Shown: positions 33,884 to 42,789 of the stretch, piece after piece
Layout of the letters: the number at the start of each line of letters is the position of its first letter
Numbering within the stretch: the stretch's first letter is position 1
Assembly (NCBI GenBank): GCA_020161245.1
Contig: JAIUOK010000001.1
Coordinates: 1-64,000 of the forward strand
Reading direction: 5' to 3'
DNA: 64,000 nucleotides
From: Actinomycetota bacterium
GTDB taxonomy: Bacteria; Actinomycetota; Actinomycetes; S36-B12; CAIYMF01
Translations under genes and position numbers: made by a program
Notes under the pieces: model-generated
Told to the model about the DNA's origin: nothing
The model's database searches: none
The model's input: only the letters and a program-made list of their open reading frames with translations

Positions 33884-34745
33884 CCCGGAGGATCTCCGAG
33901 GCGAGCTCGGCCGGACGTTCCTCCGCCACGAAGTGGCCGCAGCCCTCGAGCCGGGTCGCCTCGGCCTCGGGGAACAGCTCCTGCCACCGACGGAGCTCCT
34001 TGTCGCGGAACGCCAGGTCCTTCATCCCCCACACCAGGGCGGCGCGCTTGTCCTGCAGGGCGGCTCGGCGGTCCCACAGCGACGCGAGCCAGTCCGACGA
34101 GCCGATGATCTCGCGCGGGAACACCGCGCTCCCCATCCGCTCGTCCGGAGTTCCCAGTGGCTGGAGGTAGTGCCGATGGATCGCGGGCGTCAGCGCCGAG
34201 CGGTCGCCGTAGACCCGCTTGAGGAAGTCGCCCGCGAAGAAGTTGCGGCGCAGGATGAGCCGGCGCCCCACCGGCCCGCCCATGAACCGCGAGAACCCCT
34301 GGTAGTACCAGTCGTCGGACACCGACCACATCCAGGTGTTGGTGATGACCAGCGCGGCGACCCGGTCCGGGTTGTCGAGGGCCCAGGACAGGCCCAGCGG
34401 GCCGCCCCAGTCGCCCACCACGAGCGTGGCGCCCCGCAGGTCGAGCGAGTCGAGGAATCCGGCCAGCACCGCCGCCTGATCTGCAGGGCGGTAGGAGTAG
34501 CCCACGGGCTTCTCGGACAGCCCGAACCCCAGGTGATCCGGCGCGATGGCACGGCGGCCCTCCAGCAACGGGATCACCTGACGGAACTGGAACGACCAGG
34601 TGGGATTGCCGTGCACCAGGACGACAGGCGGGCCCGAGCCCTCGTCCACGTAGTGCATGCGGCCGTGCGGGGTGCTGTGCCAGCGCGGTTCGAACGGGTA
34701 GAGCCCGCGGTCCAGCCAGGACGGGACACCAGCGGCCGACGACAT
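33870..34745 (-). CDS. Haloalkane dehalogenase-like alpha/beta hydrolase
   Basis: This 291-residue alpha/beta hydrolase has the haloalkane dehalogenase pattern: HGNPTWSFQFR (N47) and the nucleophile motif VVGDWGGPLGLSWA (D112 followed by W113, which would bind the halide). A downstream acid candidate is in MKDLAFRDKE, and the catalytic His lies in GCGHFVAEERP (about 271). Asp in place of Ser and the adjacent Trp and Asn support dehalogenase or epoxide-hydrolase-like chemistry over esterase. The real substrate is unknown. The 3' end overlaps the S4 gene. Confidence 0.82.
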   Translation of the reverse strand: MSSAAGVPSWLDRGLYPFEPRWHSTPHGRMHYVDEGSGPPVVLVHGNPTWSFQFRQVIPLLEGRRAIAPDHLGFGLSEKPVGYSYRPADQAAVLAGFLDSLDLRGATLVVGDWGGPLGLSWALDNPDRVAALVITNTWMWSVSDDWYYQGFSRFMGGPVGRRLILRRNFFAGDFLKRVYGDRSALTPAIHRHYLQPLGTPDERMGSAVFPREIIGSSDWLASLWDRRAALQDKRAALVWGMKDLAFRDKELRRWQELFPEAEATRLEGCGHFVAEERPAELASEILRVSGP

Positions 34746-34762
34746 GCGTGCCACGGTAACCA

Positions 34763-34802
34763 CGACGGGGGGCCCGGGGCGCAATGCCCGGGCCCCCCGT
34801 CG
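34763..34802 (-). terminator. Strong hairpin after the amylase gene
   Basis: A perfect 16-bp stem (CGACGGGGGGCCCGGG with 34787-34802) surrounds an 8-base loop, starting 11 bases past the amylase stop at 34814. No U-run follows. Probable terminator of the amylase gene. Confidence 0.7.
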
Positions 34803-34813
34803 GAGGGACTCGC

Positions 34814-37800
34814 CTACGCGGGCGGCTCGGTGGTGACCGTGAGCTGCTGCGTTGCGGGGTTGTAGACGAACGTCGTCACGTCGTCGGGGTTCACGGTGAA
34901 GGTCGCCGTGGGCCCCTCGAGCGTGCCGTTGCGCGCCGCCTGCACGGTGTAGGTGCCAGCCGGGACCGTGGTGAGGCCGAGGCGGAACACCTTGTCGCCG
35001 TCCGGGTCCTGCAGCCAGGCGCGCATGCACGAGGCGTCGTCGTCGGACGGGCAGCCGAGCTCGCTCTGGAACGAGCCGGTGGCCACGACGATGTCGCTGA
35101 GCCTCGTGTTCGTGATCCAGTGCGTGCGGTGGTCGTAGTAGAACGTCACCGGCCCGCCGTCGGCGGTGTAGCCGATGTCGCCGCCGTTCTGGATTCCGCC
35201 GCTGCCGTAGTTCTCGTCCCACGACCGGTTGATCGCGGCCTTGAACGCGTAGCCGCCGGCAGCCGGGCTGACCGTGCCCTTCCAGATGCCGTCGGAGTCC
35301 TCGAGCTCGAGCTGCGCCTGCTCGCAGCCCGGGTCCCAGTCGCCGGGGTTGGTGCCGCCGTCGGTGCTGCTGTCCGGGCAGCCGATCTCCGAGCCGTGGC
35401 TGCCGGGGATCGACACCGCGTCGGGCTGCGTCACGTTGCCGACCGGCGGGATGACGACCGGGGCCTTGCCCACGATGCCCCACGTGCTGGCCACGCCGAG
35501 GTCGCCGTCGTGGTCCTTGACCACGACGCGGTACTCGACCAGCGAGCCCTTGGGCAGGCCGCTCACGTCGTGGAAGACGCGGTACGGCGCGTTGTCGTCC
35601 GTACCGAGCCGGGTCCACGTGCTCGAGCCGACGGGGCGCCACAGCACGGTGGCCTGCGCGAAGTCGTCCGACGCGAGCGAGACGCCGATGGGCGTACGGC
35701 CCTCGAGGACCGAGCCCGCCTTGCCCGACGTGATGGTCGGCTCGGGCGACACGGAGTCGGCACCCAGCTTGCGGTCGGCGCGGTAGACCAGCACCGAGCG
35801 CGCGGGCACGGTCACGGTGACCTGCTTGTCGGCGCCGCTGCGCAGCACCGCGGCGCCACGGGGGCGCTGGGTGAGCGAGTACGACGGCCAGATGCGGGTG
35901 AACGACGCCTTCGCCGCGTACGTCGGGAAGGTCGCCTGCTTGGTCACGTCGGAGCTGTTGGCCACGACGACGAACTCGCGGTTCTGGCCGGCGCTGATGC
36001 GGCTGAAGGCGTAGATGCCCGGGCCGTCGTCGGCGTAGCGGTGGATCTGCGCGCCGTCGGCGAGCGTCGGGTGCTTCGTGCGCAGCGACGACAGCGACGA
36101 GATCCACCGGTACATCGGGTGGCGCTTGTCGTAGTTCGACGTCGCCGTCGTGGCGTCCGTGCCGATCAGGTCGTCGTCGTTGTAGCTGGCGACCTTCGAC
36201 GCGAACATGTCCTGCCGCGCGTCACGGTCGCCGCCGTCGCCGGTGAAGCCCTGCTCGTCGCCGTAGTAGACGACGGGCTGGCCGCGGGTGGTGAACATGA
36301 GCGAGTGCGCGAACTGGTCGCGCTGCAGCAGCGTGCTGCCGGTCGCCCCGGTCTGCGACAGGAACAGGCCGACGCGGCCCATGTCGTGGTTGCCCAGGAA
36401 CGTCGGCAGCGAGTACGCGTTCGAGTCGCTGTCGGTGAACCAGTCGTCGGAGGCGAAGAACTGCTGCAGCTTCTTGGCCGAGGAGCCGGCCTTGCCCGTC
36501 TCGCCCTTGGCGAAGGCCGTCGCGCTGGCCTGGAAGCCGAAGTCGACCGTCGCCTGCAGCCGGCCCGTCGTCGTGTAGCGCGACATGAACGCCGGGTTGG
36601 CGTCGTAGACCTCGCCGAACATGAAGAAGTCCTTTTTGCCCAGCGATGCGGCGTAGCCCTCGAGGGCGGGCGCGAACTGCTGCCAGAACTCGATGTTGAC
36701 GTGCTTGACGGTGTCGATGCGGAAGCCGTCGACGCCGGCGTCCTTCACCCACGTCTTGTAGATGTCCTCCATGCCCTTGACCACCTCGGGACGCTCGGTC
36801 CAGAGGTCGTCGAGCGAGGAACGGTCGCCGCTCGGGAAGTCGCCGTACTCGCTGTCCTCGCCGGCGAACGTCGACGTGCCGCGGTTGTGGTACATCGTCG
36901 GGTCGTTGAGCCACGCCGGGACCTTGACGTCCTCGTCGCCCGGGTGCAGCACGGGCTTGTAGGGGAACGACGTGTCGGCGTCGATCTCCGGGAAGGGCGT
37001 GCCGCCGGACGCGTAGTCGCGGTCGTCGAAGGGGTTGCCCGCGGCGTCCTTGTACGGCTGCTGGGCCTTCGAGACGTAGGGCACCGACTCGTTGGCCGGG
37101 TCGCCGGTGTAGGCGGAGTCCTCGTAGTCGAGGACGTCGGCCGTGTGGTTGGTGATGATGTCGAAGAAGACCTTGATGCCCCGCTTGTGGGCCGCCTTGA
37201 TCAGCGCCTTGAGGTCGGCGTTGGTGCCGAGGTGCGGGTCGATCTGGGTGAAGTCGGTGATCCAGTAGCCGTGGTAGCCGGCGCTCTCCTGCCCCGCCGA
37301 TCCCTGCACGGGCTTGTTCTTGAACGACGGCGTCATCCAGATCGCGGTGGTGCCCAGGCCCTGGATGTAGTCGAGCTTGGCGAGCAGGCCCTGGAGGTCG
37401 CCGCCGTGGTAGAAGCCCTTGTCAGTCGGGTCGAAGCCGGTCTCGAGCCGCGAGCCGGTGAGCCCGCCCTGGTCGTTGGCGGTGGAGCCGTTGGCGAACC
37501 GGTCGGCCATCACGAAGTAGAAGCGCTCGCGCGTGAGGTCCTTGCGCAGGCTGGTGCCCGCGAGCGCGCGGTCGGCGGAGCCGAGCGGGTCGGGGGCGTC
37601 GGCCGGCTCGACCCAGGTGCGGTGCGTCGCGTCGTCGTACACGAACCGCAGCCGGGCCGAGTCCTGCAGCGACAGCAGCATGTTGCCGCCCTGGTCGAAC
37701 GCGCCGCCGGCGTCGCCGTAGCTGACGTCCCAGGAGCCGTTGAGCCGGACCTTCCACTGCCACGTGCCCGCGGGCACCGTGAACACGCCGGACCAGACGT

Positions 37801-38050
37801 CGCTGCCCGCCACGGGCGCGAGGTCGGTGAGGTCGCAGGCGCCGTCCCAGTCGCCCCCGCATCCGAGCTCGGACATGAGGTCGCCCATGAGCGTCACGCG
37901 GGACGGTGCCGGGTCCTCCGCGGATGCGGGGGCGGCGGTGCCGAGGGCACCGAGCGCGAGCGCGCCGGCGGCGGCCAGGGCGACGAGGGGGCGCCGCAGC
38001 CGCACAGGGCTGCGGTCGGGTGCGGGTCGTACCGGACTGCTGATGAGCAC
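34814..38050 (-). CDS. Exported alpha-amylase/pullulanase-type GH13 enzyme
   Basis: This 1078-residue secreted glycosidase has a signal peptide (LVALAAAGALALGALG, cleavage near ASA). It has an X25/SusE-like beta module at about 30-145. The GH13 barrel has nucleophile GFRIDT (about 445), acid MFGEVYD (about 480) and LGNHDMG (about 555). Two more X25-like modules follow near the C-terminus (IGCP..ENYG; SFQSELGCP). It should hydrolyse starch or related glucans outside the cell. GTG 38050 has GAGGAG upstream. Two LacI-type sites in its promoter suggest control by maltose or glucose. Confidence 0.9.
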   Translation of the reverse strand: MLISSPVRPAPDRSPVRLRRPLVALAAAGALALGALGTAAPASAEDPAPSRVTLMGDLMSELGCGGDWDGACDLTDLAPVAGSDVWSGVFTVPAGTWQWKVRLNGSWDVSYGDAGGAFDQGGNMLLSLQDSARLRFVYDDATHRTWVEPADAPDPLGSADRALAGTSLRKDLTRERFYFVMADRFANGSTANDQGGLTGSRLETGFDPTDKGFYHGGDLQGLLAKLDYIQGLGTTAIWMTPSFKNKPVQGSAGQESAGYHGYWITDFTQIDPHLGTNADLKALIKAAHKRGIKVFFDIITNHTADVLDYEDSAYTGDPANESVPYVSKAQQPYKDAAGNPFDDRDYASGGTPFPEIDADTSFPYKPVLHPGDEDVKVPAWLNDPTMYHNRGTSTFAGEDSEYGDFPSGDRSSLDDLWTERPEVVKGMEDIYKTWVKDAGVDGFRIDTVKHVNIEFWQQFAPALEGYAASLGKKDFFMFGEVYDANPAFMSRYTTTGRLQATVDFGFQASATAFAKGETGKAGSSAKKLQQFFASDDWFTDSDSNAYSLPTFLGNHDMGRVGLFLSQTGATGSTLLQRDQFAHSLMFTTRGQPVVYYGDEQGFTGDGGDRDARQDMFASKVASYNDDDLIGTDATTATSNYDKRHPMYRWISSLSSLRTKHPTLADGAQIHRYADDGPGIYAFSRISAGQNREFVVVANSSDVTKQATFPTYAAKASFTRIWPSYSLTQRPRGAAVLRSGADKQVTVTVPARSVLVYRADRKLGADSVSPEPTITSGKAGSVLEGRTPIGVSLASDDFAQATVLWRPVGSSTWTRLGTDDNAPYRVFHDVSGLPKGSLVEYRVVVKDHDGDLGVASTWGIVGKAPVVIPPVGNVTQPDAVSIPGSHGSEIGCPDSSTDGGTNPGDWDPGCEQAQLELEDSDGIWKGTVSPAAGGYAFKAAINRSWDENYGSGGIQNGGDIGYTADGGPVTFYYDHRTHWITNTRLSDIVVATGSFQSELGCPSDDDASCMRAWLQDPDGDKVFRLGLTTVPAGTYTVQAARNGTLEGPTATFTVNPDDVTTFVYNPATQQLTVTTEPPA

Positions 38051-38098
38051 GTGCAGCTCCTCGGTCGGGTCGAGTCGGACGAGCGCCACGCAGGCTAA

Positions 38099-38112
38099 TG
38101 ACACCGCTTCCA
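38099..38112. promoter_or_regulatory. LacI-family-type operator near the amylase start
   Basis: TGACACCGCTTCCA fits the TGNAANCGNTTNCA pattern of LacI/cre-type sites except for one base. It sits 49 bases upstream of the amylase start codon. Together with the second site at 38212-38225 it suggests repression by a maltose-type LacI regulator encoded elsewhere. Confidence 0.45.
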
Positions 38113-38211
38113 CTCCGTGAGGATTCGGTGAGGAATGCCGCAAAGCCGCCAAGGGCAACGGCTCTGACGACGTTGTCCGTCCGCTATCCGGCCGGCCTGC
38201 CACCCACAGGG

Positions 38212-38225
38212 TGCAATCGTTTACG
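38212..38225. promoter_or_regulatory. LacI-family-type operator, distal site
   Basis: TGCAATCGTTTACG matches TGNAANCGNTTNC with the CG centre and differs only at the last base. It lies 162 bases upstream of the amylase start, just past the end of the gamma-glutamyltransferase gene. The distance to the proximal site is 113 bases, compatible with looping. Confidence 0.4.
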
Positions 38226-38227
38226 GC

Positions 38228-39757
38228 TCAACCAGGCGGCAGGACGGCGGCCGCGCCGCCGCGGCGCGCGTCGCCCACGGCGGTGACCGACCCGTCGCGG
38301 GCGCGGCTGACGGCGTGCACACCGCCGAAGTACACGTTCGGCGTCGGCCACTGCTCGACGCCGGGCCAGCCCCGCTCGCCGGCCAGCCGGTCGAGGCCGG
38401 CGAGCGCCGCCTCGGGGAGCCCCGGCTCCACATGCACCTGGTGGTCGCTGCCGATGTGGACGCGCGGCGCGGCGACGGCGTCGGCGAGACCGGCGCCCTC
38501 GTCGACGAGCCGCAGCACGACGCCGAGCACGGCGGAGCGGATCCGCTCGCTGCCGCCGGTGCCGAGCACGGTGCGGCTGCCGTCGGAGCCCTCGAGCAGC
38601 GTCGGCGCCATCATCGAGCCCATCCGCGCACCCGGTGGGAGCGGCTCGCCCGGCTGCAGGTCCTCCTCGCCCAGCATGTTGTTGAGCGGTACGTGCCAGC
38701 GCGGCACGACCGTCCCCGAGCCCGACCCGTTCGACGTCGTCAGCGCGGCGACGCCGCCGTCGCGGTCGACCACGCTGAGGTGCGTGGTGCCCGTCGGCAC
38801 CTGGCCGCGGCCGCGGTGGGCGAGCCGGGCCTCGGCCTGCGCCGCCGCCACCTCGTGCCACCGGGGCCCGCCGCGGCCGGCGTCGTACCGGCGCAGCGCC
38901 TCGAGGACGATCGCGCCCCCGGCCGACGGCGGCGGGTTGGTGCTGATGCGCGCGTCGCCGCGCTCGAGGACGAGCGGGTCGCGCAGCACCGGCGCGTAGG
39001 CCTCGAGGTCGGCCGCGGAGAGCAGCCCGCCGTGGTCGGCGGCGCCGCGCAGCAGCTCGTCGGCGTAGGCCGGGTCCCACGCGCCCGCGACCTCGCCGCG
39101 GGCCACGGCGTCGAGCAGATCGGCGTACCCCGGGTTGCGGTAGGCGCCCGCCCGGTCGAGCCCGGCGAACAGGCGCGCCGACTCCGGGGTCAGCGCGAGC
39201 AGATCGGCCACGAGCGTGACGAACCGGCGCTGCACCGCCGAGAGCTCGACACCGTCGCGGGCAAGCCGTGCGGCGGGCGCGACGACGTCGGCCAGCGGCA
39301 GCCGGCCCCAGCGCGCATGGGCGTCGAGGTAGCCGGCGAACGCTCCGGGCACCGCCACCGTGCCCCAGCCGCCGTGGAACACCTGCCGGCTGGCACCGGC
39401 AGCAGGGCCGGCCTTGGCGAAGTCGACGACGACCTCCTGCACACCCGCCCCGGCCGATGCCTCCCCCGCCCCCTCCAGGCCGGGCCGCGCGGACCGCCCG
39501 AGGCCGGGCACTGCGACGAAGAAGTCGAGCACCTCGGCCGCGCCGCCCGCCGGCGCGTGCAGCAGGAACCCGCCGCCGCCCAGGCTGGAGAGCACCGGCT
39601 CGGTGAGCGTGGTGGCGAAGGCCGCCGCGAGCACGGCGTCGACAGCCGAGCCCCCGGACCTCAGGACGTCGATGGCGGCCGCGACAGCCTCCGCCGACCC
39701 GCCGGCGACCGCTGCCGACCCCGGCGGCCCCTGCACCACCACCGCCTGCTCGACCAC
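38228..39757 (-). CDS. Gamma-glutamyltransferase family protein
   Basis: This 509-residue protein of the gamma-glutamyltranspeptidase family is normally processed at a Thr to give two subunits. The cleavage motif is GTTHLSVVDRDG (candidate T324), followed by SNGSGSGTVV, PLNNML, GSMMAPTLL and LGTGGSERIRSAVLGV. No signal peptide is visible, so it may be cytosolic. It could act in glutathione/mycothiol-adduct or gamma-glutamyl amide turnover. The GTG at 39757 is the start. Transcription runs toward the amylase promoter region. Confidence 0.88.
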   Translation of the reverse strand: MVEQAVVVQGPPGSAAVAGGSAEAVAAAIDVLRSGGSAVDAVLAAAFATTLTEPVLSSLGGGGFLLHAPAGGAAEVLDFFVAVPGLGRSARPGLEGAGEASAGAGVQEVVVDFAKAGPAAGASRQVFHGGWGTVAVPGAFAGYLDAHARWGRLPLADVVAPAARLARDGVELSAVQRRFVTLVADLLALTPESARLFAGLDRAGAYRNPGYADLLDAVARGEVAGAWDPAYADELLRGAADHGGLLSAADLEAYAPVLRDPLVLERGDARISTNPPPSAGGAIVLEALRRYDAGRGGPRWHEVAAAQAEARLAHRGRGQVPTGTTHLSVVDRDGGVAALTTSNGSGSGTVVPRWHVPLNNMLGEEDLQPGEPLPPGARMGSMMAPTLLEGSDGSRTVLGTGGSERIRSAVLGVVLRLVDEGAGLADAVAAPRVHIGSDHQVHVEPGLPEAALAGLDRLAGERGWPGVEQWPTPNVYFGGVHAVSRARDGSVTAVGDARRGGAAAVLPPG

Positions 39758-39953
39758 ACCCGGATCGTACGGACCCCACCCCCGCCCATTCCGGGTGAAG
39801 GGCCCCCTCCTTGCGATAGAAGCAAGGAATGCGCCCCAGGCTGTCCACAGGCGGCAGCCGCGGGCGCCAGGAATGCACAGCCGCCGACGACGGTTGCCAC
39901 CAGGAGACGCACCCGCCTGCTACCGCGCCCGCACGCCCGGAGGACCCACCGAC

Positions 39954-40625
39954 ATGAGCGAGCCCCTGACCATCGACGTCTGGTCGGACATCGCCTGCCC
40001 CTGGTGCTACGTCGGCAAGCGCCGCTTCGCCGAGGGCGTCCGCCGCTACCAGCAGGCGGGCGGAGGGCTCGACGTCGAGGTGGAGTACCACTCCTTCGAG
40101 CTCGCCCCCGACACCCCCGTGGACTTCGAGGGCACCGAGGTCGACTTCCTCGTCCGCCACAAGCGCATGCCGGCGCCGCACGTCGAGCAGATGCTCGACC
40201 AGATGACGCAGCTGGCCGCCACGGAGGGCCTCGAGTACCACTTCGACACGCTGCAGCACACCAAGACGCTCAAGGCGCATGAGCTGCTGCACCTGGCCAA
40301 GGCGCACGGCAGGCAGGACGAGATGAAGGAGCGGCTGCTGCGCGCCTACTTCACCGAGAGCCGCCACGTCGGCCACGTCGACGAGCTTGCCGACCTCGCC
40401 GCCGAGGTGGGGCTCGACCGCGACGAGGTCGTGCGCGAGCTGGACGCCGGCACCTACCACGACGCCGTGCAGGCCGACATCGACCAGGCGCACGCCTACG
40501 GCATCAACGGCGTGCCGTTCTACGTGATCGACGGCCGCTACGGCGTCTCAGGTGCGCAGAGCCCGGACGTCTTCGCGCGCGCACTGGCACAGGCCGCGGC
40601 CGAGCGAGAGGCGGCGACGTCGTGA
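39954..40625 (+). CDS. FrnE/DsbA-family oxidoreductase
   Basis: This 223-residue DsbA-family protein has the active site SDIACPWCYVG (C15, C18) and GVPFYVIDGRYGVSGAQ (cis-Pro loop) near the C-terminus. It lacks a signal peptide, like FrnE-type proteins, so it is a cytosolic thiol oxidoreductase or 2-hydroxychromene-2-carboxylate isomerase relative. An AGGACC site stands before the ATG. The stop overlaps the start of a 49-residue gene (GTGA), so the two are probably co-translated. The family is clear but the substrate is not known. Confidence 0.87.
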   Translation: MSEPLTIDVWSDIACPWCYVGKRRFAEGVRRYQQAGGGLDVEVEYHSFELAPDTPVDFEGTEVDFLVRHKRMPAPHVEQMLDQMTQLAATEGLEYHFDTLQHTKTLKAHELLHLAKAHGRQDEMKERLLRAYFTESRHVGHVDELADLAAEVGLDRDEVVRELDAGTYHDAVQADIDQAHAYGINGVPFYVIDGRYGVSGAQSPDVFARALAQAAAEREAATS

Positions 40626-40771
40626 CACAGCAGCCCGCGCCGGTGCCGGCCTTCCAGCTCGTGGGCGACGCGGACGCACCCGTCTGCACCGACGGCGTCT
40701 GTGCGATCCCGGGCGTCGAGGACGCGCGCGCGGACGTGCGCACGGAGAGCCGGAACGACGTCCAGAACTAG
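40622..40771 (+). CDS. Microprotein with CTDGVC motif, coupled to FrnE-like gene
   Basis: This 49-residue protein starts at a GTG overlapping the DsbA-family stop (GTGA). It carries DADAPVCTDGVCAIPG (C22, C27) in a hydrophilic chain. Short proteins with a C-x4-C element next to this oxidoreductase could be its substrate or partner, which I infer from coupling alone. The gene ends four bases inside the convergent IclR-type gene tail. No family was recognised. Coding status rests on the overlap and the conserved-looking motif. Confidence 0.55.
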   Translation: MTQQPAPVPAFQLVGDADAPVCTDGVCAIPGVEDARADVRTESRNDVQN

Positions 40772-41556
40772 GGCTTGCGCGAGTCGTCGCGCGAGGACGC
40801 CTGCGCCATGATCTTCGACAGCCGGGCCGCGGCCGCCTGAACCAGGCGGATCTGACGGTCCTCGCGGCCCTGCAGCTCCTGCGTCGGGCCCGCCACCGAA
40901 ATCGCCGCGATCGCGTGGCCGTCCGGGGCCAGCACCGGTGCGGCCACGGAGGCGAGCCGGTGCATCAGCTCCTCGTGCGACGCGGCATAGCGCTGCTTGC
41001 GCACCTGGGCCAGCTCGGCGAGGAACTGCTTCTCGTCGCGGATGGTCTTGTCGGTGTACACCGGGAACCCGGCGGTGATCCGGGCCGACGCCGCCACCGG
41101 GTCGAACGCGCAGATCGCCTTGCCCGACGACGTCGCGTGCAGCGGCCAGCGCCGGCGGTACTCGTCGAAGGCCTGCATGCCCCGGAGGGTGGGCAGCCGC
41201 TCGAGGTAGAGGGTGTCCGGGCCCTGCGCGATCGACAGGTGGACCGTCCAGCCGGACAGCTCGCGCAGCTCCTCGAGCAGCGTGACCGACCGGCGGCGCA
41301 GCTCCGTGCGCTGCAGGGCCAGGTGGCCGAGCTCGAAGAGGTGCAGCCCGAGTCGGTACTTGCCGGTGGCGGGGTTCTGCTCCACGAGCTTGCCGGCCGA
41401 CAGCGTCGTGAGGATGCGGTGCGCGGTGCTCTTGGCGACGCCGAGACGGCGGGCCGCCTCGGAGACCCCCAGCTCCTCGTCGGTGACGAAGCAGTCGAGG
41501 AGCTCCATCGCAGACGCGAGCGACTTCAGGCCGCCCTCGATCTCGTGGTCGCTCAC
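40768..41556 (-). CDS. IclR-family transcriptional regulator
   Basis: This 262-residue protein has an N-terminal winged helix-turn-helix (SVSEAARRLGVAKSTAHRIL, about 30-50) and a C-terminal effector domain of IclR type (LHATSSGKAICAFDP and VAAPVLAPDGHAIAAISVAG). IclR regulators often control aromatic catabolism. It lies beside the extradiol dioxygenase and phenol hydroxylase genes, on the same strand as the dioxygenase. Paired dyads at 42716 and 42773 are plausible binding sites. The effector is probably phenol, catechol or a ring-cleavage product, which is inference. Confidence 0.87.
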   Translation of the reverse strand: MSDHEIEGGLKSLASAMELLDCFVTDEELGVSEAARRLGVAKSTAHRILTTLSAGKLVEQNPATGKYRLGLHLFELGHLALQRTELRRRSVTLLEELRELSGWTVHLSIAQGPDTLYLERLPTLRGMQAFDEYRRRWPLHATSSGKAICAFDPVAASARITAGFPVYTDKTIRDEKQFLAELAQVRKQRYAASHEELMHRLASVAAPVLAPDGHAIAAISVAGPTQELQGREDRQIRLVQAAAARLSKIMAQASSRDDSRKP

Positions 41557-41626
41557 GCCGCCACCGTAGCCACTCGTCCCGCCGGAAGGGCGGTGCCGGC
41601 CCGTCCCATAGGACGCCGGACATGCC

Positions 41627-41657
41627 GGAGGGCGGCGGATGCGCTCCGCCGCCCTCC
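41627..41657 (-). terminator. Hairpin after the extradiol dioxygenase gene
   Basis: A perfect 13-bp stem (GGAGGGCGGCGGA with 41645-41657) has a 5-base loop. It begins 27 bases past the dioxygenase stop at 41684 and sits upstream of the IclR gene, so it may separate the two genes. No U-run is present. Confidence 0.55.
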
Positions 41658-41683
41658 AGGACGTTTCGTGCTCGACCCGAGGA

Positions 41684-42598
41684 TCAGGTCGCGACCGTGA
41701 GGAAGCGGTCGTTGAGCTCGCGGGAGTGGTAGAAGATCGCCTTCCCGAGCTGGTCCGGCGTCCAGGTGACCGTGGGACGGTCGCGGAAGCAGCGGTAGCC
41801 GCCGGAGAACGTCTCGTTGCGGTTGCCCGACGGGTCGAAGAAGTAGATCGTCGTGCCGCGCGTGATGCCGTGGCGGGTCGGGCCGATGTCGATGGGGGTG
41901 TCGTCCATCGAGAAGATGTCGGCCGCGTGGAGGATGTCGTTCCACCCGCGCATCTCGAACGCGAAGTGGTGGATCTTGTTCTCCGGCGCCTCGAGCAGAG
42001 CGATGTCGTGGTTCGACTCGCCGATGGTCAGCCACGTCGCGATGGTGTGCGCGTCGTCCTCGAGGCTCGTGCGCACGCGCTCGGTGGCCCACATGCCGAC
42101 GCAGTCGATGAAGAACTTCTCGATGCCGGCGACGTCGTCGACCCACAGCAGCGCGTGGTCCAGGCGCGGGGCGCCGATGCCCACCATGTGGCGGGGGAAC
42201 GCGTCGGGGTTGTGCGTGCCGACCTCGAGGCCCCACGCCGTCATGTGGGAGTAGAACTCGATCTTGTGGCCGCTCGGGAGCGTCACGCGGATGCCGTCGC
42301 CGACCTCGGGGTTCTCGCCCGCGACCATGCGCTCGACCGGGTAGCCGAAGGCCACCGCCTTGGTCTCGATCTCGGCGACGTCCTCGGGCTTCTCGCACTT
42401 GAAGCCGCACTTGACGTAGCCGACGCCGCCCTCCTCGATGACGACCGAGTGGTGGTCCCACTCGTCCCAGCCCTTGTAGTAGACCTTCCCGTCCTGCTCG
42501 AGCGTCTGGTACAGGCCCACGGTGTTGCCGTAGTGCTGCTTGGCCTCGGCGAGATCCGTGACCTTGACGTGCATGTAGCCCATGCGCATGACCGCCAT
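41684..42598 (-). CDS. Catechol 2,3-dioxygenase (extradiol)
   Basis: This 304-residue two-domain vicinal-oxygen-chelate dioxygenase has iron ligands H148 (LDHALLW), H210 or H211 (IHHFAFE) and E262 (NRNE), with spacing as in XylE. It would open catechol between C2 and the adjacent carbon to give 2-hydroxymuconic semialdehyde. The next meta-pathway enzymes (hydrolase, dehydrogenase, hydratase, aldolase) are not in this window. ATG 42598 has a weak GGGATGGAG site. It is transcribed divergently from the phenol hydroxylase operon. Confidence 0.9.
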   Translation of the reverse strand: MAVMRMGYMHVKVTDLAEAKQHYGNTVGLYQTLEQDGKVYYKGWDEWDHHSVVIEEGGVGYVKCGFKCEKPEDVAEIETKAVAFGYPVERMVAGENPEVGDGIRVTLPSGHKIEFYSHMTAWGLEVGTHNPDAFPRHMVGIGAPRLDHALLWVDDVAGIEKFFIDCVGMWATERVRTSLEDDAHTIATWLTIGESNHDIALLEAPENKIHHFAFEMRGWNDILHAADIFSMDDTPIDIGPTRHGITRGTTIYFFDPSGNRNETFSGGYRCFRDRPTVTWTPDQLGKAIFYHSRELNDRFLTVAT

Positions 42599-42715
42599 GG
42601 CGCTCCATCCCTTCTGAAGTCCTGCTGGGGTTCGGGACGGGTTGACCTGGGGAGGGAACCCGACGTCCTCGGATGCGAGGAACGTAGGCCCGCCGGATGG
42701 GACGCCGAAACAGGC

Positions 42716-42732
42716 GTTCCCGAAAACGGAAC
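42716..42732. promoter_or_regulatory. IclR-type operator 1 (GTTCC-N7-GGAAC)
   Basis: A perfect 5-base dyad with 7-base spacer lies in the divergent promoter region. It is 118 bases upstream of the dioxygenase start and 151 bases upstream of the hydroxylase operon. It is one of two equal dyads whose centres are 57 bases apart. GTTCC..GGAAC dyads are typical IclR-family sites. Confidence 0.6.
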
Positions 42733-42772
42733 GGGCACAAGAGGTTTGGCAACCCTTACCTCGACAAGACGC

Positions 42773-42789
42773 GTTCCAGCATCGGGAAC
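42773..42789. promoter_or_regulatory. IclR-type operator 2 (GTTCC-N7-GGAAC)
   Basis: This second dyad has the same half-sites and spacer length as the one at 42716. A further 10-base block GGAACGTAGG occurs at 42785-42794, overlapping it, and at 42679-42688. Together these make a cluster of half-sites between the divergent catabolic genes. Confidence 0.6.

Noticed and set aside
33870-34745. Member of a xenobiotic pathway with the phenol cluster
   Set aside because: The gene is 7 kb away with its own context and no shared operator; substrate linkage would be speculation.
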